A DNA stretch of 64,000 bases. Source: an uncultured Armatimonadota bacterium (GTDB lineage Bacteria > Armatimonadota > Fimbriimonadia > Fimbriimonadales > Fimbriimonadaceae). The notes under the pieces are model-generated. The model saw only the letters and a list, made by a program, of their open reading frames with translations, was not told where the DNA came from and made no database searches. The DNA lies in NCBI GenBank assembly GCA_903899015.1, contig CAIUHP010000030.1:1-64000 (forward strand). The letters are read 5' to 3'. The position numbers and the translations under genes were made by a program. This document shows positions 51,922 through 61,507 of this stretch, piece by piece; positions within the stretch are counted from its first letter, which is position 1; every line of letters begins with the position of its first letter.

Positions 51922-54900
51922 GGAATGGCAATTTGGTGAGATTTATGGCAACCAGAAAGAGCAATTGGCTCGCACCCCTGGCGATCGTTCTGTCGGTCTG
52001 TGTAAGCAATATCGCTTCAGCACAGTCGATTGAAGACTGGCCCTCGTTTAAGGGCTCAAACGCGCGCACAGGTCGTAACGGCGATCCCACTAGTTCCGGC
52101 CCTGGAAAGGCTAACTTGAGATGGTGGACACCAAACGGCGTCAACGCTCCCGCGAGCGGTACCTATATCGTTGATAACACGGATATTGGTTCCACTTCGG
52201 CTTACGGCTTGAACCCTAATGGTGTGTTCTCCACGACGGGAGCTAGTTGGCTTCCTTCGCCGAGTTCCTTGGGCGGATCCAACAACAATGATGCGTCTAA
52301 TCCTTGGATTGAATACGATCCGGTTAATGTCTACAACGAGCGCGTCCCGTCTTATATCTACTCCTCGGTAACAGCCGCGACTTCAACTTCTGACCCAACT
52401 TCTGGAGCGACCGCGTCTGCGACTTGGCAGTTGAATCCAACTGCCGGAGCAGGCAATTACGGAGTCTACGTTTGGTTCCCGTCTTACGGTCAGCAAGTCA
52501 ACGGCACCTACACCTACGGCACGCTCTTTCCAGTCGTGCAAGTTGCGATCAAGAATAATCTCGGAAATACACTCGCGACGTATACCGAGATCATTGATCG
52601 AACGGTTTTTGGTGGTGGCTGGGTTCGTATTGGTAATTCAGGCTTTGACTCCACAGGTTTGCATCGAGACAATGCGAGCTTGCCCAAGGTATTTCCTTAC
52701 GATGGATCGGGATCGATCACGGTCACGGTATTCAATACCGTTCCTTACATCCCATTGCTTGGCACAGGAACAGCGGAAACAAATCTAGGAAACAAGCGAG
52801 TCTATGCCGACGCGGCAATGGCCGTTCCGCAAAGTGGCTACTACGATTCCAGTCCAGTATCAGCTCAGCTGACTGTTGGTTCGCCAGCAACTACCCGAAC
52901 GGTAGCGGCAGTTAACCAGCTCACAACGAGTATCCAAAATGGGACGTTCAAGACAATCGCCACTGGCGTTGTTACTTCCTACCAATACGATACGGGTGCT
53001 CCAGTTTGGACCTATACACCGGTTCAAGAAAGTTCGCTTGGCATTCAAACTGATAACACGACTGCGTCCGTAACGAATGGTTTTGTTCAAGACACGGTGA
53101 CAACTCGTTATTCGGGAGCTTATGCTTCCGTTGCACCAATCACGGCGTTGGCGCCAACCGATAGTGTTACTTATACGCCCACCCTTGTTCCCGACACTTA
53201 TCAGATCTACCTGTACGTACCCGGAAACAATAATGGCCGTCTCTTTGGGCAAGCGGTTCTAGGCACGATCTTCGAAGGGACGACTGCGACTAACTTTACG
53301 GTTGATGAGACCCTTGCAGCTGGATGGGTGAAGATTGGAACTGGGCGCTATACCAATACTGTTGGATCGCCACTCAAGGTCACTCTTACGAATGGTACGA
53401 CCAATCCCGCCGACATCGGTTTGAAGGCCTACGCCAACGCAATTAAGTTTGTTGGCTCAACGAGTCAAGCAATCACTTCAACTCCCGTGATCGCGACGGT
53501 TGGTATCAAGCATCCAGACGGAACGACGGTCCAGACTCAGGTTGACATCATCGTAGATGAGACAGGTGTGATCCATTGTCTCGACGCAACCGGAAACGGC
53601 GACGGAACGACGACAGAGTATTGGAGTTATCCAAGCACTTTGGACTCATCCGGAAACGATCCGAACCAGACGGCTTCGCTAGACTTGGGTGCCGCCATGC
53701 CGCAAGGATTCAACATGAGCTCTGCTCTTGTTCAAACGATTGGCGGAGTGGATTACCTCTACATCGCGAGTAACGGTGGGCGTGTTTACTGTATTAACAT
53801 GGCTGGCCGTGGAGACTATCTCAGCGCGACCAGAAGAGTCGGTACCACTAATCGCGTTTGGACTTTCCCTGCGACATCGCCAAGCGCCAAGCCATTGCCT
53901 GCGCTTTCGGGTGGTGTTGGTGGTTCGGTTGTGTATGGTGCACCTAATGGTAAGCCAACTATTTTTGTTCCCGCGGGTGAAGGCCGAGTTTATGCGCTCG
54001 ATGCGGTTGGGAACGCCGACCTCTCGACCAATATCCTCTGGGCCTATCCTAAAGTCAACTCGGTAAACCTGACGGGAATTGCAAACACTCCTGCTTACGA
54101 GTTTGGCAATCTGTATTTTGGAACGATCGGAAACGACACAAACAACGGCCAATTGATCTGCCTCGACGTAACGAATTTGGCAGGTGGAAATCCCACCGTC
54201 AAGTGGGCATTCTCAGGAGACAATCTGACGAGATCCGTTGGTACCTTCCTTTCTAGCCCGGCTGTGGTCCCCTACCAACTCATTAACGGTGGGGTGGCGA
54301 CCAATGGATTGGTATATGCATCCAACCAGAACACTTATGTTTATGCGTTCGATGCTTTGTCTGGGGCGATCGCTTGGCGAACTTCGGAGCTGAATAACTC
54401 GGCTCAGGGTGCCCTGACCTTTACTCAGATGACGACCTATGATAACTCTGGGAACTTTGCTTCGATCCCCGTCATCATGGTTCCGACTCGGGACGGACGA
54501 TTTGACGGGTTGTTTGCGGATCCAGCGACAACCAATCAGTACTCGACTCGACGAGCATACGAATTTAACACTGCGTCTCCGCAGGTCAAGAGTACGCTCG
54601 CGGTTTCGAATCAATGGATGTACGGCACCGACGAAAGTGGTTATCTGTATGCGTTCAACGATGGCAGCGGATACCTTTCCCCAGGAGATCCTCCTGGCGG
54701 TCAAACGATTGTTGAGAACAATCCAGCTGGCGCAATCTTCCGAAACGCAAAGCTCAAGTTGCTTACACGAGACGGATACAACTTGTTGCGCCTGCCCACC
54801 GGTTCAAATCTGAACTATAATGACGCAGTCACGAAATATACGTTCACTCGAAATCCGCTCGCTTTCGAGTGGGGTGAGCACGTATACATCTTGGTCTACG

Positions 54901-57900
54901 ATTTCCCATTCATCACGAGTAACGGTGCTTCAACCGTGCCTCCTCCGGTTGTGAACATCACTTTCAGTTCGCAAGGCCGAACGTTGCCAGCGAACCCAGT
55001 AATGGCTCGGCTCTTCAAGGACCCAACCACGGCTCCGCTTGATCCCAGCGATCCTAGCTACCACGACGATGGCTACGCAATCATGGAGTACACGATTGCG
55101 AGTGGCCAAAATCAACAGCTTGTACCGGGACCAGGAACGATCTCATTCACGATGTCTTCGGGAGCGCTCAATTCGGGTGGTACCCCTCAGAACATCGCGC
55201 TCAATCCGGCTCAATCAAACTTCGGCTATCTGATTGCCAACCCATTGGCACTCGCTATGCCGGCAGCGAACGGTACTTACGCGGACGCAACTGCGATTGG
55301 TCTGTCAGTAAACCCTTCGGATGCTGAGAACCTAGTTAATGGAAATCCGAAGCTTCCTGGAACAACAAAGCAAGAGAACCTACTTGGTCAAGGAACTCCG
55401 ATTGCGAACCACGGTAATTCGGCAAGCGCAAACGTCTTTGTCATCGATCGAACTATGGTCGCGATGAACTCCGGCGATAACCAAGGTCTGACCAATGTTC
55501 AGGTAGACCTGAGAAATCTCGGTTGGCAAGGCGGACATCTGGCGATCTACAAGCCCTTGCCTCTTCCTTATTACGCCAACTTCGAAGACTATCCGGATAA
55601 CTATCCGAATAACAGCCTTGACTATCCCGACATCCTTAGCGACCAAGTTCAGGTAACCAAGGATCCTAACGGAACTCCTGAGAACCCTCGGTTCAACGGT
55701 GTCACCCTTCTGCCGGCGCTCATCAAAGATCCAGTTTCGGGTCAAGTTCGGCCGATGCAACTTGGTGACGATCCAGCAAACCGCGTTCTTCAACCGACAC
55801 CGTTCGCATTCACAGTGAACGTGCCGCGGTTCCAACCGGCAAACACGAATGCGCAGGTTTCCAATGCGGGCGCCCTCGTGACAAACTCGGCCGGTGCGTA
55901 CTTGAACCAAGGTTACATGGGGCGAGCAAAGGTTTATGTCGGAGTTGGCCAAAGTGGATTCTCTGATCCTAGCCAGGTCGATTCCTACCGAAGCTTCAAT
56001 CTCAGCACATCAGTCGATGTCGATGAGAAGTTGGCGGTCACAACACCTACCGTTGATCTGGGTACTTTGCCCGGTGGAGCAGGATACGATCCGCTGATGC
56101 CGGGATCCAATTACGATCCTAGCTCGACCGCTTCGCTGACAAGCAGTGTCTTCCAGCCATGGGCGGGTTACTACTCCAAGATCTTCCAACCGTTTACGGT
56201 CGTGAATTTGGGTAACTCGAACTTGCTTAATGTACGAGTTGCAAAAGCCGCTCAGCTACCTCCAACCGGTTCTTCGATTCCGATTTACAACCCATGGGGT
56301 TTCTATTCGGACTCAAACGACTTGTTAGGTTTTGTGGATGGTTCACTTGACCTTTGGAGCAACATCGATGCTACCTTCGCACCGGAAGGCAGTGGCCCGA
56401 ATCGAACAGTGGCCCTTCAGAAGGCCCGTGTATCCGACGTTTCGGGCGCTTCGCTCAATGTGAATCCAATACGACGAGCAAACGCCAATCTTGGAACGAC
56501 CGGCACGTTCACAGTTGCAGGTCAGACGTATCAAGACGTTCTTAACCAGACGGTAGTGGGTGGAGCTTTACGGTATCAACCAGGCCCTCCCGTCATCGGA
56601 GTGTCTATTCCTCTCGGAATGCCCGCTGGTTCTTACTCGAACACAGTGGAAGTGATTGAGAAGAATTCGCTCAATGAAATTTGGCAAGTCTTCAACAACG
56701 CGCCAGAAGCTGCCGCCAATCCTGGATTCACACTGAACTTCAAAGTTCGTGAGTCACAGTTGACGAGCAACTTCACCACTTACTCCGCGCCGATGATCGA
56801 TAGCGGTGTGACTCAACCAAACGCTCTTGCCCCACTTGCATACAGCAATCGGCAACCGACAATGGTTCGAGACCCATTTGGTTCGCTTGTCATGGCCTTT
56901 TCGTCGGATCGACCAAGTTGGAATTCGGCGCAACCGACCGCGACGACTCAATTAGGTAATTACAGTCTGTACATTGCGACCGTTGGCAACAGCGCCTCGT
57001 ATAGTTCGACCGGCATTACAGGAACGCCCGATGCATTCTCGCCGTTAAGTGACCTGAACGCGTTCGTTCCTGCTTCATCTGGACAGTGGTTCCGTCAAGC
57101 GATTAGTAACTACCCTTCGATGTCTGCCGACGCGTTGTTTGGTAGCCAAACCGGTGAGTCGATTATTGCGGGAACCGTGCAGTACGGTAATCCAAGTTTC
57201 CCTCAGTCGGGCTTGAAGAACCCGTACAACCCAGCGCAAACGTTCAACGCCATGTTGATGGCGTTCACGGGCGATGCTCAAAAGCAGACTCCGAGTGGAC
57301 GACTAGGCGAATCGAAGCTCTTTATGTCGATTCTCACCCTGGCAGGCGGTGGAACAGCAAGCATTACTCCTCAACCGGTCGTTCTTGCTGCAGATCCACA
57401 GGTTGCTAAGGGCAAACCAAGTGTTGTCCAAACAGCCAATGGCGCGATGGTGTTCTATCCGGGAGCTAGCGGCAGTCAATCGAATATCTTCTACACGATC
57501 TACGGCAACGGCGGATCTGGCACTCCTTCGTTCACTGATCCGATCGCATTACCATTCGGTTCTGGATTCCAGTCCGTGTCATCGCCGTCGGCTTCAGCTC
57601 GAATTTACAATGGTACGGGTGAATTCCGACAAACAGGTGGTAGCCCTGTTCAGCAGTTGGCTGCGAACGACAAGATTGTTGAGTTGACCTTTACAGGTCT
57701 GCTTCGCGGTCGGTCCAATCCGGAAGTCTTCTTTGGCAGAATGCGAGTTGATCCCAACGCGCTGGTCGTCGTGGATGACAATGGCTTGGGTGCCAACAAT
57801 CCGAGTTCAGACGGAAATGTATTCCTTGACCTTAACCCAGTTGTCAACGAGTCTTTGACGGCAACAGGTCAATCGGGTCTCTATCGAGCGCTCGGCGTGA

Positions 57901-58772
57901 TGTGGGAGCGATCGGGTTCCATCCAGCTCTACCAAGTTCTGAACGGAGCCAGCACCAACCTCATCATTCCAAACACCGCTGCCTTTGATCAGCAGAGTGG
58001 ATTGATTTCTTGCGATTCTCGATTGGGTGGCAAGATCTACTTCGATGTCACTCTGGGAACCGTTCGATTCTCCGGTGCGGTGCCAAGCAAGAATGCGGAT
58101 CTACTCGTTTCGTACACGCCGCGATTCTTGAGAATCTCAACTGGCGTCGGACAAGGATATACGAAGGCTACCGGACTCTACGATGCTCGTGAAACCAGCA
58201 ACGTTCAATACTGGAGACTCAAGAATGGTGCCCAGGCGACATTCGGCGACGACATCCAGAACGGACGATACGTGTACACGTACAATCGGGCTTCCGGTGG
58301 TAGCGGACTTCCTCCTCGACCATTCCTAAGCACCCTAAGGCTGGGTATTCAACTTGGCTTCCGAATTGCATGTGACAATACGGGAGCACCTCAAGGAGTC
58401 GTCGTAACGGGAGCACGCGGACCCTATCAAATTGATCCTGCGAACGGAAGGATCTACTTCACCGATCTTGACGAGGATAACACCGTAAGCGTCTCCTACT
58501 TGGCCCTCCTGGAAACGGGAACCGGCACCACCACCGTCAATACAGGCAACGTAAGCGTATCGCTCGTAAGAGAGGTTGCTGAGCAGCAGATCATGATTGA
58601 CAATGCGGTTAACGAGTCCGATCTAACGGCATTCCTTGATCCATTCTCGTTCATTAACCAGCGCCGTCCACCACTGATCTGGCTGTTGTGGACAAGCTCA
58701 AGATCGGGTGTTCCCGACGTCTACTTTGAGTCCATTGCTCCTCAATGGTCTCCGGTAAGCGTTAGCAAATAA
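51918..58772 (+). CDS. Giant secreted PQQ-propeller / golvesin-like domain protein (2284 aa)
   Basis: This is the largest gene here. It starts at ATG 51918 (ATGA overlap) or 51945; the signal peptide ends at about residue 35 (SNIASAQ). Two golvesin-C-terminal-like beta modules lie near 170-300 and 410-515 (GNYGVYVWFPSYGQQ and DTYQIYLYVPGNNN). PQQ-like propeller repeats follow (about 530-930, for example VYALDAVGN, YVYAFDALSGAIAW and YLYAFNDGSGY). The C-terminal half has a sialidase-like set (TMVRDPFGSLVMAFSSDRP) and beta-sandwich modules (YQIDPANGRIYFTD). The last residues have no anchor motif. It is inferred to be a pilus-tip or surface adhesin; no catalytic motif is seen. Confidence 0.75.
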   Translation: MRNGNLVRFMATRKSNWLAPLAIVLSVCVSNIASAQSIEDWPSFKGSNARTGRNGDPTSSGPGKANLRWWTPNGVNAPASGTYIVDNTDIGSTSAYGLNPNGVFSTTGASWLPSPSSLGGSNNNDASNPWIEYDPVNVYNERVPSYIYSSVTAATSTSDPTSGATASATWQLNPTAGAGNYGVYVWFPSYGQQVNGTYTYGTLFPVVQVAIKNNLGNTLATYTEIIDRTVFGGGWVRIGNSGFDSTGLHRDNASLPKVFPYDGSGSITVTVFNTVPYIPLLGTGTAETNLGNKRVYADAAMAVPQSGYYDSSPVSAQLTVGSPATTRTVAAVNQLTTSIQNGTFKTIATGVVTSYQYDTGAPVWTYTPVQESSLGIQTDNTTASVTNGFVQDTVTTRYSGAYASVAPITALAPTDSVTYTPTLVPDTYQIYLYVPGNNNGRLFGQAVLGTIFEGTTATNFTVDETLAAGWVKIGTGRYTNTVGSPLKVTLTNGTTNPADIGLKAYANAIKFVGSTSQAITSTPVIATVGIKHPDGTTVQTQVDIIVDETGVIHCLDATGNGDGTTTEYWSYPSTLDSSGNDPNQTASLDLGAAMPQGFNMSSALVQTIGGVDYLYIASNGGRVYCINMAGRGDYLSATRRVGTTNRVWTFPATSPSAKPLPALSGGVGGSVVYGAPNGKPTIFVPAGEGRVYALDAVGNADLSTNILWAYPKVNSVNLTGIANTPAYEFGNLYFGTIGNDTNNGQLICLDVTNLAGGNPTVKWAFSGDNLTRSVGTFLSSPAVVPYQLINGGVATNGLVYASNQNTYVYAFDALSGAIAWRTSELNNSAQGALTFTQMTTYDNSGNFASIPVIMVPTRDGRFDGLFADPATTNQYSTRRAYEFNTASPQVKSTLAVSNQWMYGTDESGYLYAFNDGSGYLSPGDPPGGQTIVENNPAGAIFRNAKLKLLTRDGYNLLRLPTGSNLNYNDAVTKYTFTRNPLAFEWGEHVYILVYDFPFITSNGASTVPPPVVNITFSSQGRTLPANPVMARLFKDPTTAPLDPSDPSYHDDGYAIMEYTIASGQNQQLVPGPGTISFTMSSGALNSGGTPQNIALNPAQSNFGYLIANPLALAMPAANGTYADATAIGLSVNPSDAENLVNGNPKLPGTTKQENLLGQGTPIANHGNSASANVFVIDRTMVAMNSGDNQGLTNVQVDLRNLGWQGGHLAIYKPLPLPYYANFEDYPDNYPNNSLDYPDILSDQVQVTKDPNGTPENPRFNGVTLLPALIKDPVSGQVRPMQLGDDPANRVLQPTPFAFTVNVPRFQPANTNAQVSNAGALVTNSAGAYLNQGYMGRAKVYVGVGQSGFSDPSQVDSYRSFNLSTSVDVDEKLAVTTPTVDLGTLPGGAGYDPLMPGSNYDPSSTASLTSSVFQPWAGYYSKIFQPFTVVNLGNSNLLNVRVAKAAQLPPTGSSIPIYNPWGFYSDSNDLLGFVDGSLDLWSNIDATFAPEGSGPNRTVALQKARVSDVSGASLNVNPIRRANANLGTTGTFTVAGQTYQDVLNQTVVGGALRYQPGPPVIGVSIPLGMPAGSYSNTVEVIEKNSLNEIWQVFNNAPEAAANPGFTLNFKVRESQLTSNFTTYSAPMIDSGVTQPNALAPLAYSNRQPTMVRDPFGSLVMAFSSDRPSWNSAQPTATTQLGNYSLYIATVGNSASYSSTGITGTPDAFSPLSDLNAFVPASSGQWFRQAISNYPSMSADALFGSQTGESIIAGTVQYGNPSFPQSGLKNPYNPAQTFNAMLMAFTGDAQKQTPSGRLGESKLFMSILTLAGGGTASITPQPVVLAADPQVAKGKPSVVQTANGAMVFYPGASGSQSNIFYTIYGNGGSGTPSFTDPIALPFGSGFQSVSSPSASARIYNGTGEFRQTGGSPVQQLAANDKIVELTFTGLLRGRSNPEVFFGRMRVDPNALVVVDDNGLGANNPSSDGNVFLDLNPVVNESLTATGQSGLYRALGVMWERSGSIQLYQVLNGASTNLIIPNTAAFDQQSGLISCDSRLGGKIYFDVTLGTVRFSGAVPSKNADLLVSYTPRFLRISTGVGQGYTKATGLYDARETSNVQYWRLKNGAQATFGDDIQNGRYVYTYNRASGGSGLPPRPFLSTLRLGIQLGFRIACDNTGAPQGVVVTGARGPYQIDPANGRIYFTDLDEDNTVSVSYLALLETGTGTTTVNTGNVSVSLVREVAEQQIMIDNAVNESDLTAFLDPFSFINQRRPPLIWLLWTSSRSGVPDVYFESIAPQWSPVSVSK

Positions 58773-58789
58773 ATCGGGAACATTCACAA

Positions 58790-58835
58790 GAAAATTTCCG
58801 CTTCCCTAATGAAAATTAGAGAAGCGGAAATTTTC
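58790..58835 (+). terminator. Strong terminator ending the pseudopilin module
   Basis: GAAAATTTCCGCTTC (58790-58804) pairs perfectly with GAAGCGGAAATTTTC (58821-58835). The inner CTAAT/ATTAG extends the stem around a GAAA loop, and ATTTTGGGG follows. It is 17 bp after the stop of the 2284-aa gene and probably ends the long transcript before pilM. Confidence 0.85.
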
Positions 58836-59187
58836 ATTTTGGGGCTCTTCTAGACTCCCTAATTCAGTTTTCTTTTGTTTAGATGACTTGAAGTGCTGTT
58901 TCTACTCATGAACGAGTAAACGGTTACATCCATTCCTGAACAGATTGTGGAGATCGCGGTAGTCAATCACGTTTCTCGCATGTTTTTTCCTGTAAACTTG
59001 TATCTAAGCGAACACCATCGGACAGGGCCAGACTGAAAGGTTAGCCGTGAAAGAAGTGTACGGATAAGGTCTTCAGAGTCGTTTTCGAAGCTAGAGTGTG
59101 AAGATTCGCACCTCAGCAACGAAAGTTGCGAACTGAATGACTTACCGTGTCCGTCTCTTCAGGGAGTCTGATAGGCGGTTTTGCTTG
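58836..59187. other. 352-bp non-coding region before the pilM promoter
   Basis: No gene is evident. The region has short self-complementary parts, for example GCAAC-GAAA-GTTGC near 59116-59129. It could hold further promoters or a small RNA. Known structured RNA classes (c-di-GMP-I, 6S, SRP) were looked for by eye and not matched. Confidence 0.4.
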
Positions 59188-59215
59188 TTGACAGCATCCT
59201 GGGACCGATGATAAG
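59188..59215 (+). promoter_or_regulatory. Sigma70-type promoter of the pilMNOP operon
   Basis: TTGACA (59188-59193) and GATAAG (59210-59215) are separated by 16 bp. Transcription would start near 59222, leaving a leader of about 27 nt for pilM at 59249. That supports 59249 and makes the ATG at 59216 unlikely as a start. Confidence 0.6.
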
Positions 59216-59248
59216 ATGGTCTCCAGAAAGGGAAGGGATAGTTACCTA

Positions 59249-60556
59249 ATGGCCAAAAAGCTAAGTAGCGCGCTCGGCATCGATATCGGCAGTCAGAAAA
59301 TAAAAGTTTGTGAGATCCGTTCCCAAGGCCGAGGTGAACCAGTCGTCACGGCGCTCGGAATCATTGATACTCCGGAAGGAGCAGTGGATCACACAGGCGT
59401 TTACAACAGTGACGCCGTAGGTCAAGCGCTTCGTCAAGTTTTATCGCAAAGCGGAGCATCAAGCTCGCAAGCGATCATTTCAGTCGCGGGTCAGGCAAGT
59501 GTTCTTGTCCGAACGCTTGAGGTTCCAAAAATGAACCCGGCTGAATTGAAGGAGCACATGCAGTGGGAGATCAACCGAAACATCCCATTTGCAGAAAGCA
59601 CGATCGTAAGTGATTTCCGTCCTTTGGGAGGAGATGATCCAAATTCTCCAAACATGGACGTTGTAATGGCGATTGCGCCACAGAGCGCGATTGACACGAT
59701 GATCGCTTGCGTCAAGAAGGCTGGCAAGAGCACCAATGCTATCGATGTAGAGCCGCTAAGCATGGCTCGATCGATTCAGAAGAGCTATGACGACATTCTA
59801 GCTGGCAAGACAGTCTGCATGGTCGATATCGGCCACAAGACGACTTCGATCAATATCTACCACGGTGATCGTCTTTTGATGCCTCGCCAGGTACCGGTCG
59901 GTGGTGAACTGTTCACGAAGGCGATTGCGGATGCGTTTGCGATCAGCATTCCAGAAGCCGAAGCCATGAAGTTGGAAAGTGCAAGCATTCCAGAGTGGGC
60001 TGGTCCTACTGGGGATGCGATGGATCCATTTGGAGATTCTGGGATTACCGCTGGTTTCCAAGCATACAATCCATTTGCAGATGATCCCCTTCCTTATACG
60101 GCACCAGCTGACGCATCTACAAATCCGTTTGCTGATCCAGCGCCATTCAGTGATCCATCTGCGGATCCAGAGGCTTCTGACGATTTGCCTTCATTTGATG
60201 CAATTCCAGAGCCTGCAGCACATACGCCTGCACCGGTAGATAACACGCCAGCGGGCAGGATCTTCACTGCAATCGCTCCGATCCTGGAAGAGTTCGTTTC
60301 GGAAGTTCGTCGATCCATTGACTACTATCGCAGCCGCGGTGGAGATGTTGACGCGGTCGAACTTTGTGGTGGTGGCGCGAAGCTGGTTGGCTTAAACGCA
60401 TACCTAACGAAGTCGCTCGGAATTGAGTGTGACTCTTACGATCCTCTGCGTCGTCTGAATTTAAACGTTCGTAAAATGGCCCCGACTTTTGTCGAGGACC
60501 ATAAGCAGGAATTCGCTGTCGCCGTAGGCAACGGCCTCCACATCTTCTTCGACTAA
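59249..60556 (+). CDS. pilM: Type IV pilus assembly ATPase-like protein PilM, with an acidic NPF-containing insertion
   Basis: This 435-aa FtsA/actin-like cytoplasmic protein anchors the PilN-PilO-PilP alignment complex. The start MAKKLSSALGIDIGSQKIKVCEI is typical. LKEHMQWEINRNIPFA and VCMVDIGHKTTSINI (phosphate-binding turn) follow, with CGGGAKLVGLNAYL near the end. Residues about 255-335 form an insertion rich in Asp, Pro and Ala, absent from usual PilM (about 350 aa). It repeats NPFAD (274-278 and 292-296) and DPFGD. The upstream frame to 59216 is excluded because it would begin at the promoter. pilN starts 4 bp after the stop. Confidence 0.93.
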   Translation: MAKKLSSALGIDIGSQKIKVCEIRSQGRGEPVVTALGIIDTPEGAVDHTGVYNSDAVGQALRQVLSQSGASSSQAIISVAGQASVLVRTLEVPKMNPAELKEHMQWEINRNIPFAESTIVSDFRPLGGDDPNSPNMDVVMAIAPQSAIDTMIACVKKAGKSTNAIDVEPLSMARSIQKSYDDILAGKTVCMVDIGHKTTSINIYHGDRLLMPRQVPVGGELFTKAIADAFAISIPEAEAMKLESASIPEWAGPTGDAMDPFGDSGITAGFQAYNPFADDPLPYTAPADASTNPFADPAPFSDPSADPEASDDLPSFDAIPEPAAHTPAPVDNTPAGRIFTAIAPILEEFVSEVRRSIDYYRSRGGDVDAVELCGGGAKLVGLNAYLTKSLGIECDSYDPLRRLNLNVRKMAPTFVEDHKQEFAVAVGNGLHIFFD

Positions 60557-60560
60557 AAGC

Positions 60561-61496
60561 ATGAAGCTAAACCTACTGCCAACAACGGTCTCGAAAGGCA
60601 AGCAAGCCAAATCTGGCATATTCTTGTCCGCCCTTATAGCCATCGTGGGTGCTATCGTTGCGATATTCGTCTCGACGTCGTCGTCCAAAGCTTTGGCGAC
60701 TGCACGTCAGGATTACGAAGATTCGCGCGGTCCTGCGGAGGCTGCTGCTGCCAAAGCGGCAGAAGCCGATACAATTTTAAATGCACCTGGTTCCGTTGCG
60801 TTGATTCGCGATGCCAGGCTCGCGGAGGCAATGGATAAGCATAATGATGTCTATCCTGACCTCTACGAGGGGCTAAAGCCATACATTCCCTCATTCTTCC
60901 GAGTGAACAGTATGTTTGCGACCCCAGCTGCTCCGGATTCTTCAACGATTACTCTGGTAGGAACCATCAAGACCTATCAGCAATATGCTGACTTGATGCT
61001 TGCCTTCTCTCGATATCCCGGACTAGTCTCGGTTGGTCGAGCTGGATACCAGACGAACGATGAGATCGTTCCTAATCTCAGCCCTGTAGACCAGTTGGGA
61101 ACGCCTCACAAGCCGACCGATGGGCCGGTACCTGAGGATAAGCTTGAGCGCTTAACCTACTTCCAGTCCCAAGTGCAGCCTCAGGGCTACACAGGCATTG
61201 GCAACTTTGGAAGTGGAACCGATAGCACTCGAGGGGCAATGCCTGACTACTCGTTGGTAACGGTTACCCTGACAACCACTAAGAACCTAATGGTGCCCCT
61301 GCCTAAGTCGACACTCTCGTCCAGTGGCTCAACAACGAGCGCAACTGGCGGCGGAGCTGGATCCGGGCTGCCCCCAGGAGGTCCTGGGGGTGCTGGTGCT
61401 CGTGGTGCAGGAGCCGGCGCTCCTCCGTCTCAAGACGATACAACGACCAAAACTACCGGAAAGGGCAAGAAGGGCTCTGACGATAGCGGAGACTAG
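60561..61496 (+). CDS. pilN: Type IV pilus alignment protein PilN
   Basis: This is a 311-aa inner-membrane protein. The extreme N-terminus MKLNLLPTTVSKGKQ carries the INLLP-type motif that PilM binds. A membrane helix (about 17-40) and a coiled region follow. The ferredoxin-fold region is seen around STITLVGTIKTYQQYADLMLAF, which is typical. The C-terminal tail (about 255-311) is Gly/Ala-rich (GGGAGSGLPPGGPGGAG) and then charged; usual PilN lacks it. It overlaps nothing; pilO starts 11 bp on. Confidence 0.85.
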   Translation: MKLNLLPTTVSKGKQAKSGIFLSALIAIVGAIVAIFVSTSSSKALATARQDYEDSRGPAEAAAAKAAEADTILNAPGSVALIRDARLAEAMDKHNDVYPDLYEGLKPYIPSFFRVNSMFATPAAPDSSTITLVGTIKTYQQYADLMLAFSRYPGLVSVGRAGYQTNDEIVPNLSPVDQLGTPHKPTDGPVPEDKLERLTYFQSQVQPQGYTGIGNFGSGTDSTRGAMPDYSLVTVTLTTTKNLMVPLPKSTLSSSGSTTSATGGGAGSGLPPGGPGGAGARGAGAGAPPSQDDTTTKTTGKGKKGSDDSGD

Positions 61497-61507
61497 GAAA
61501 CGAAATT

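Noticed and set aside
59216-59248. Longer pilM start at 59216
   Set aside because: It begins directly after the -10 box of the promoter; 59249 gives the typical PilM N-terminus.
60020-60250. CRISPR-like repeats in the GATCCA-rich part of pilM
   Set aside because: Repeats are short, irregular and in frame with the protein insertion; no spacer structure.
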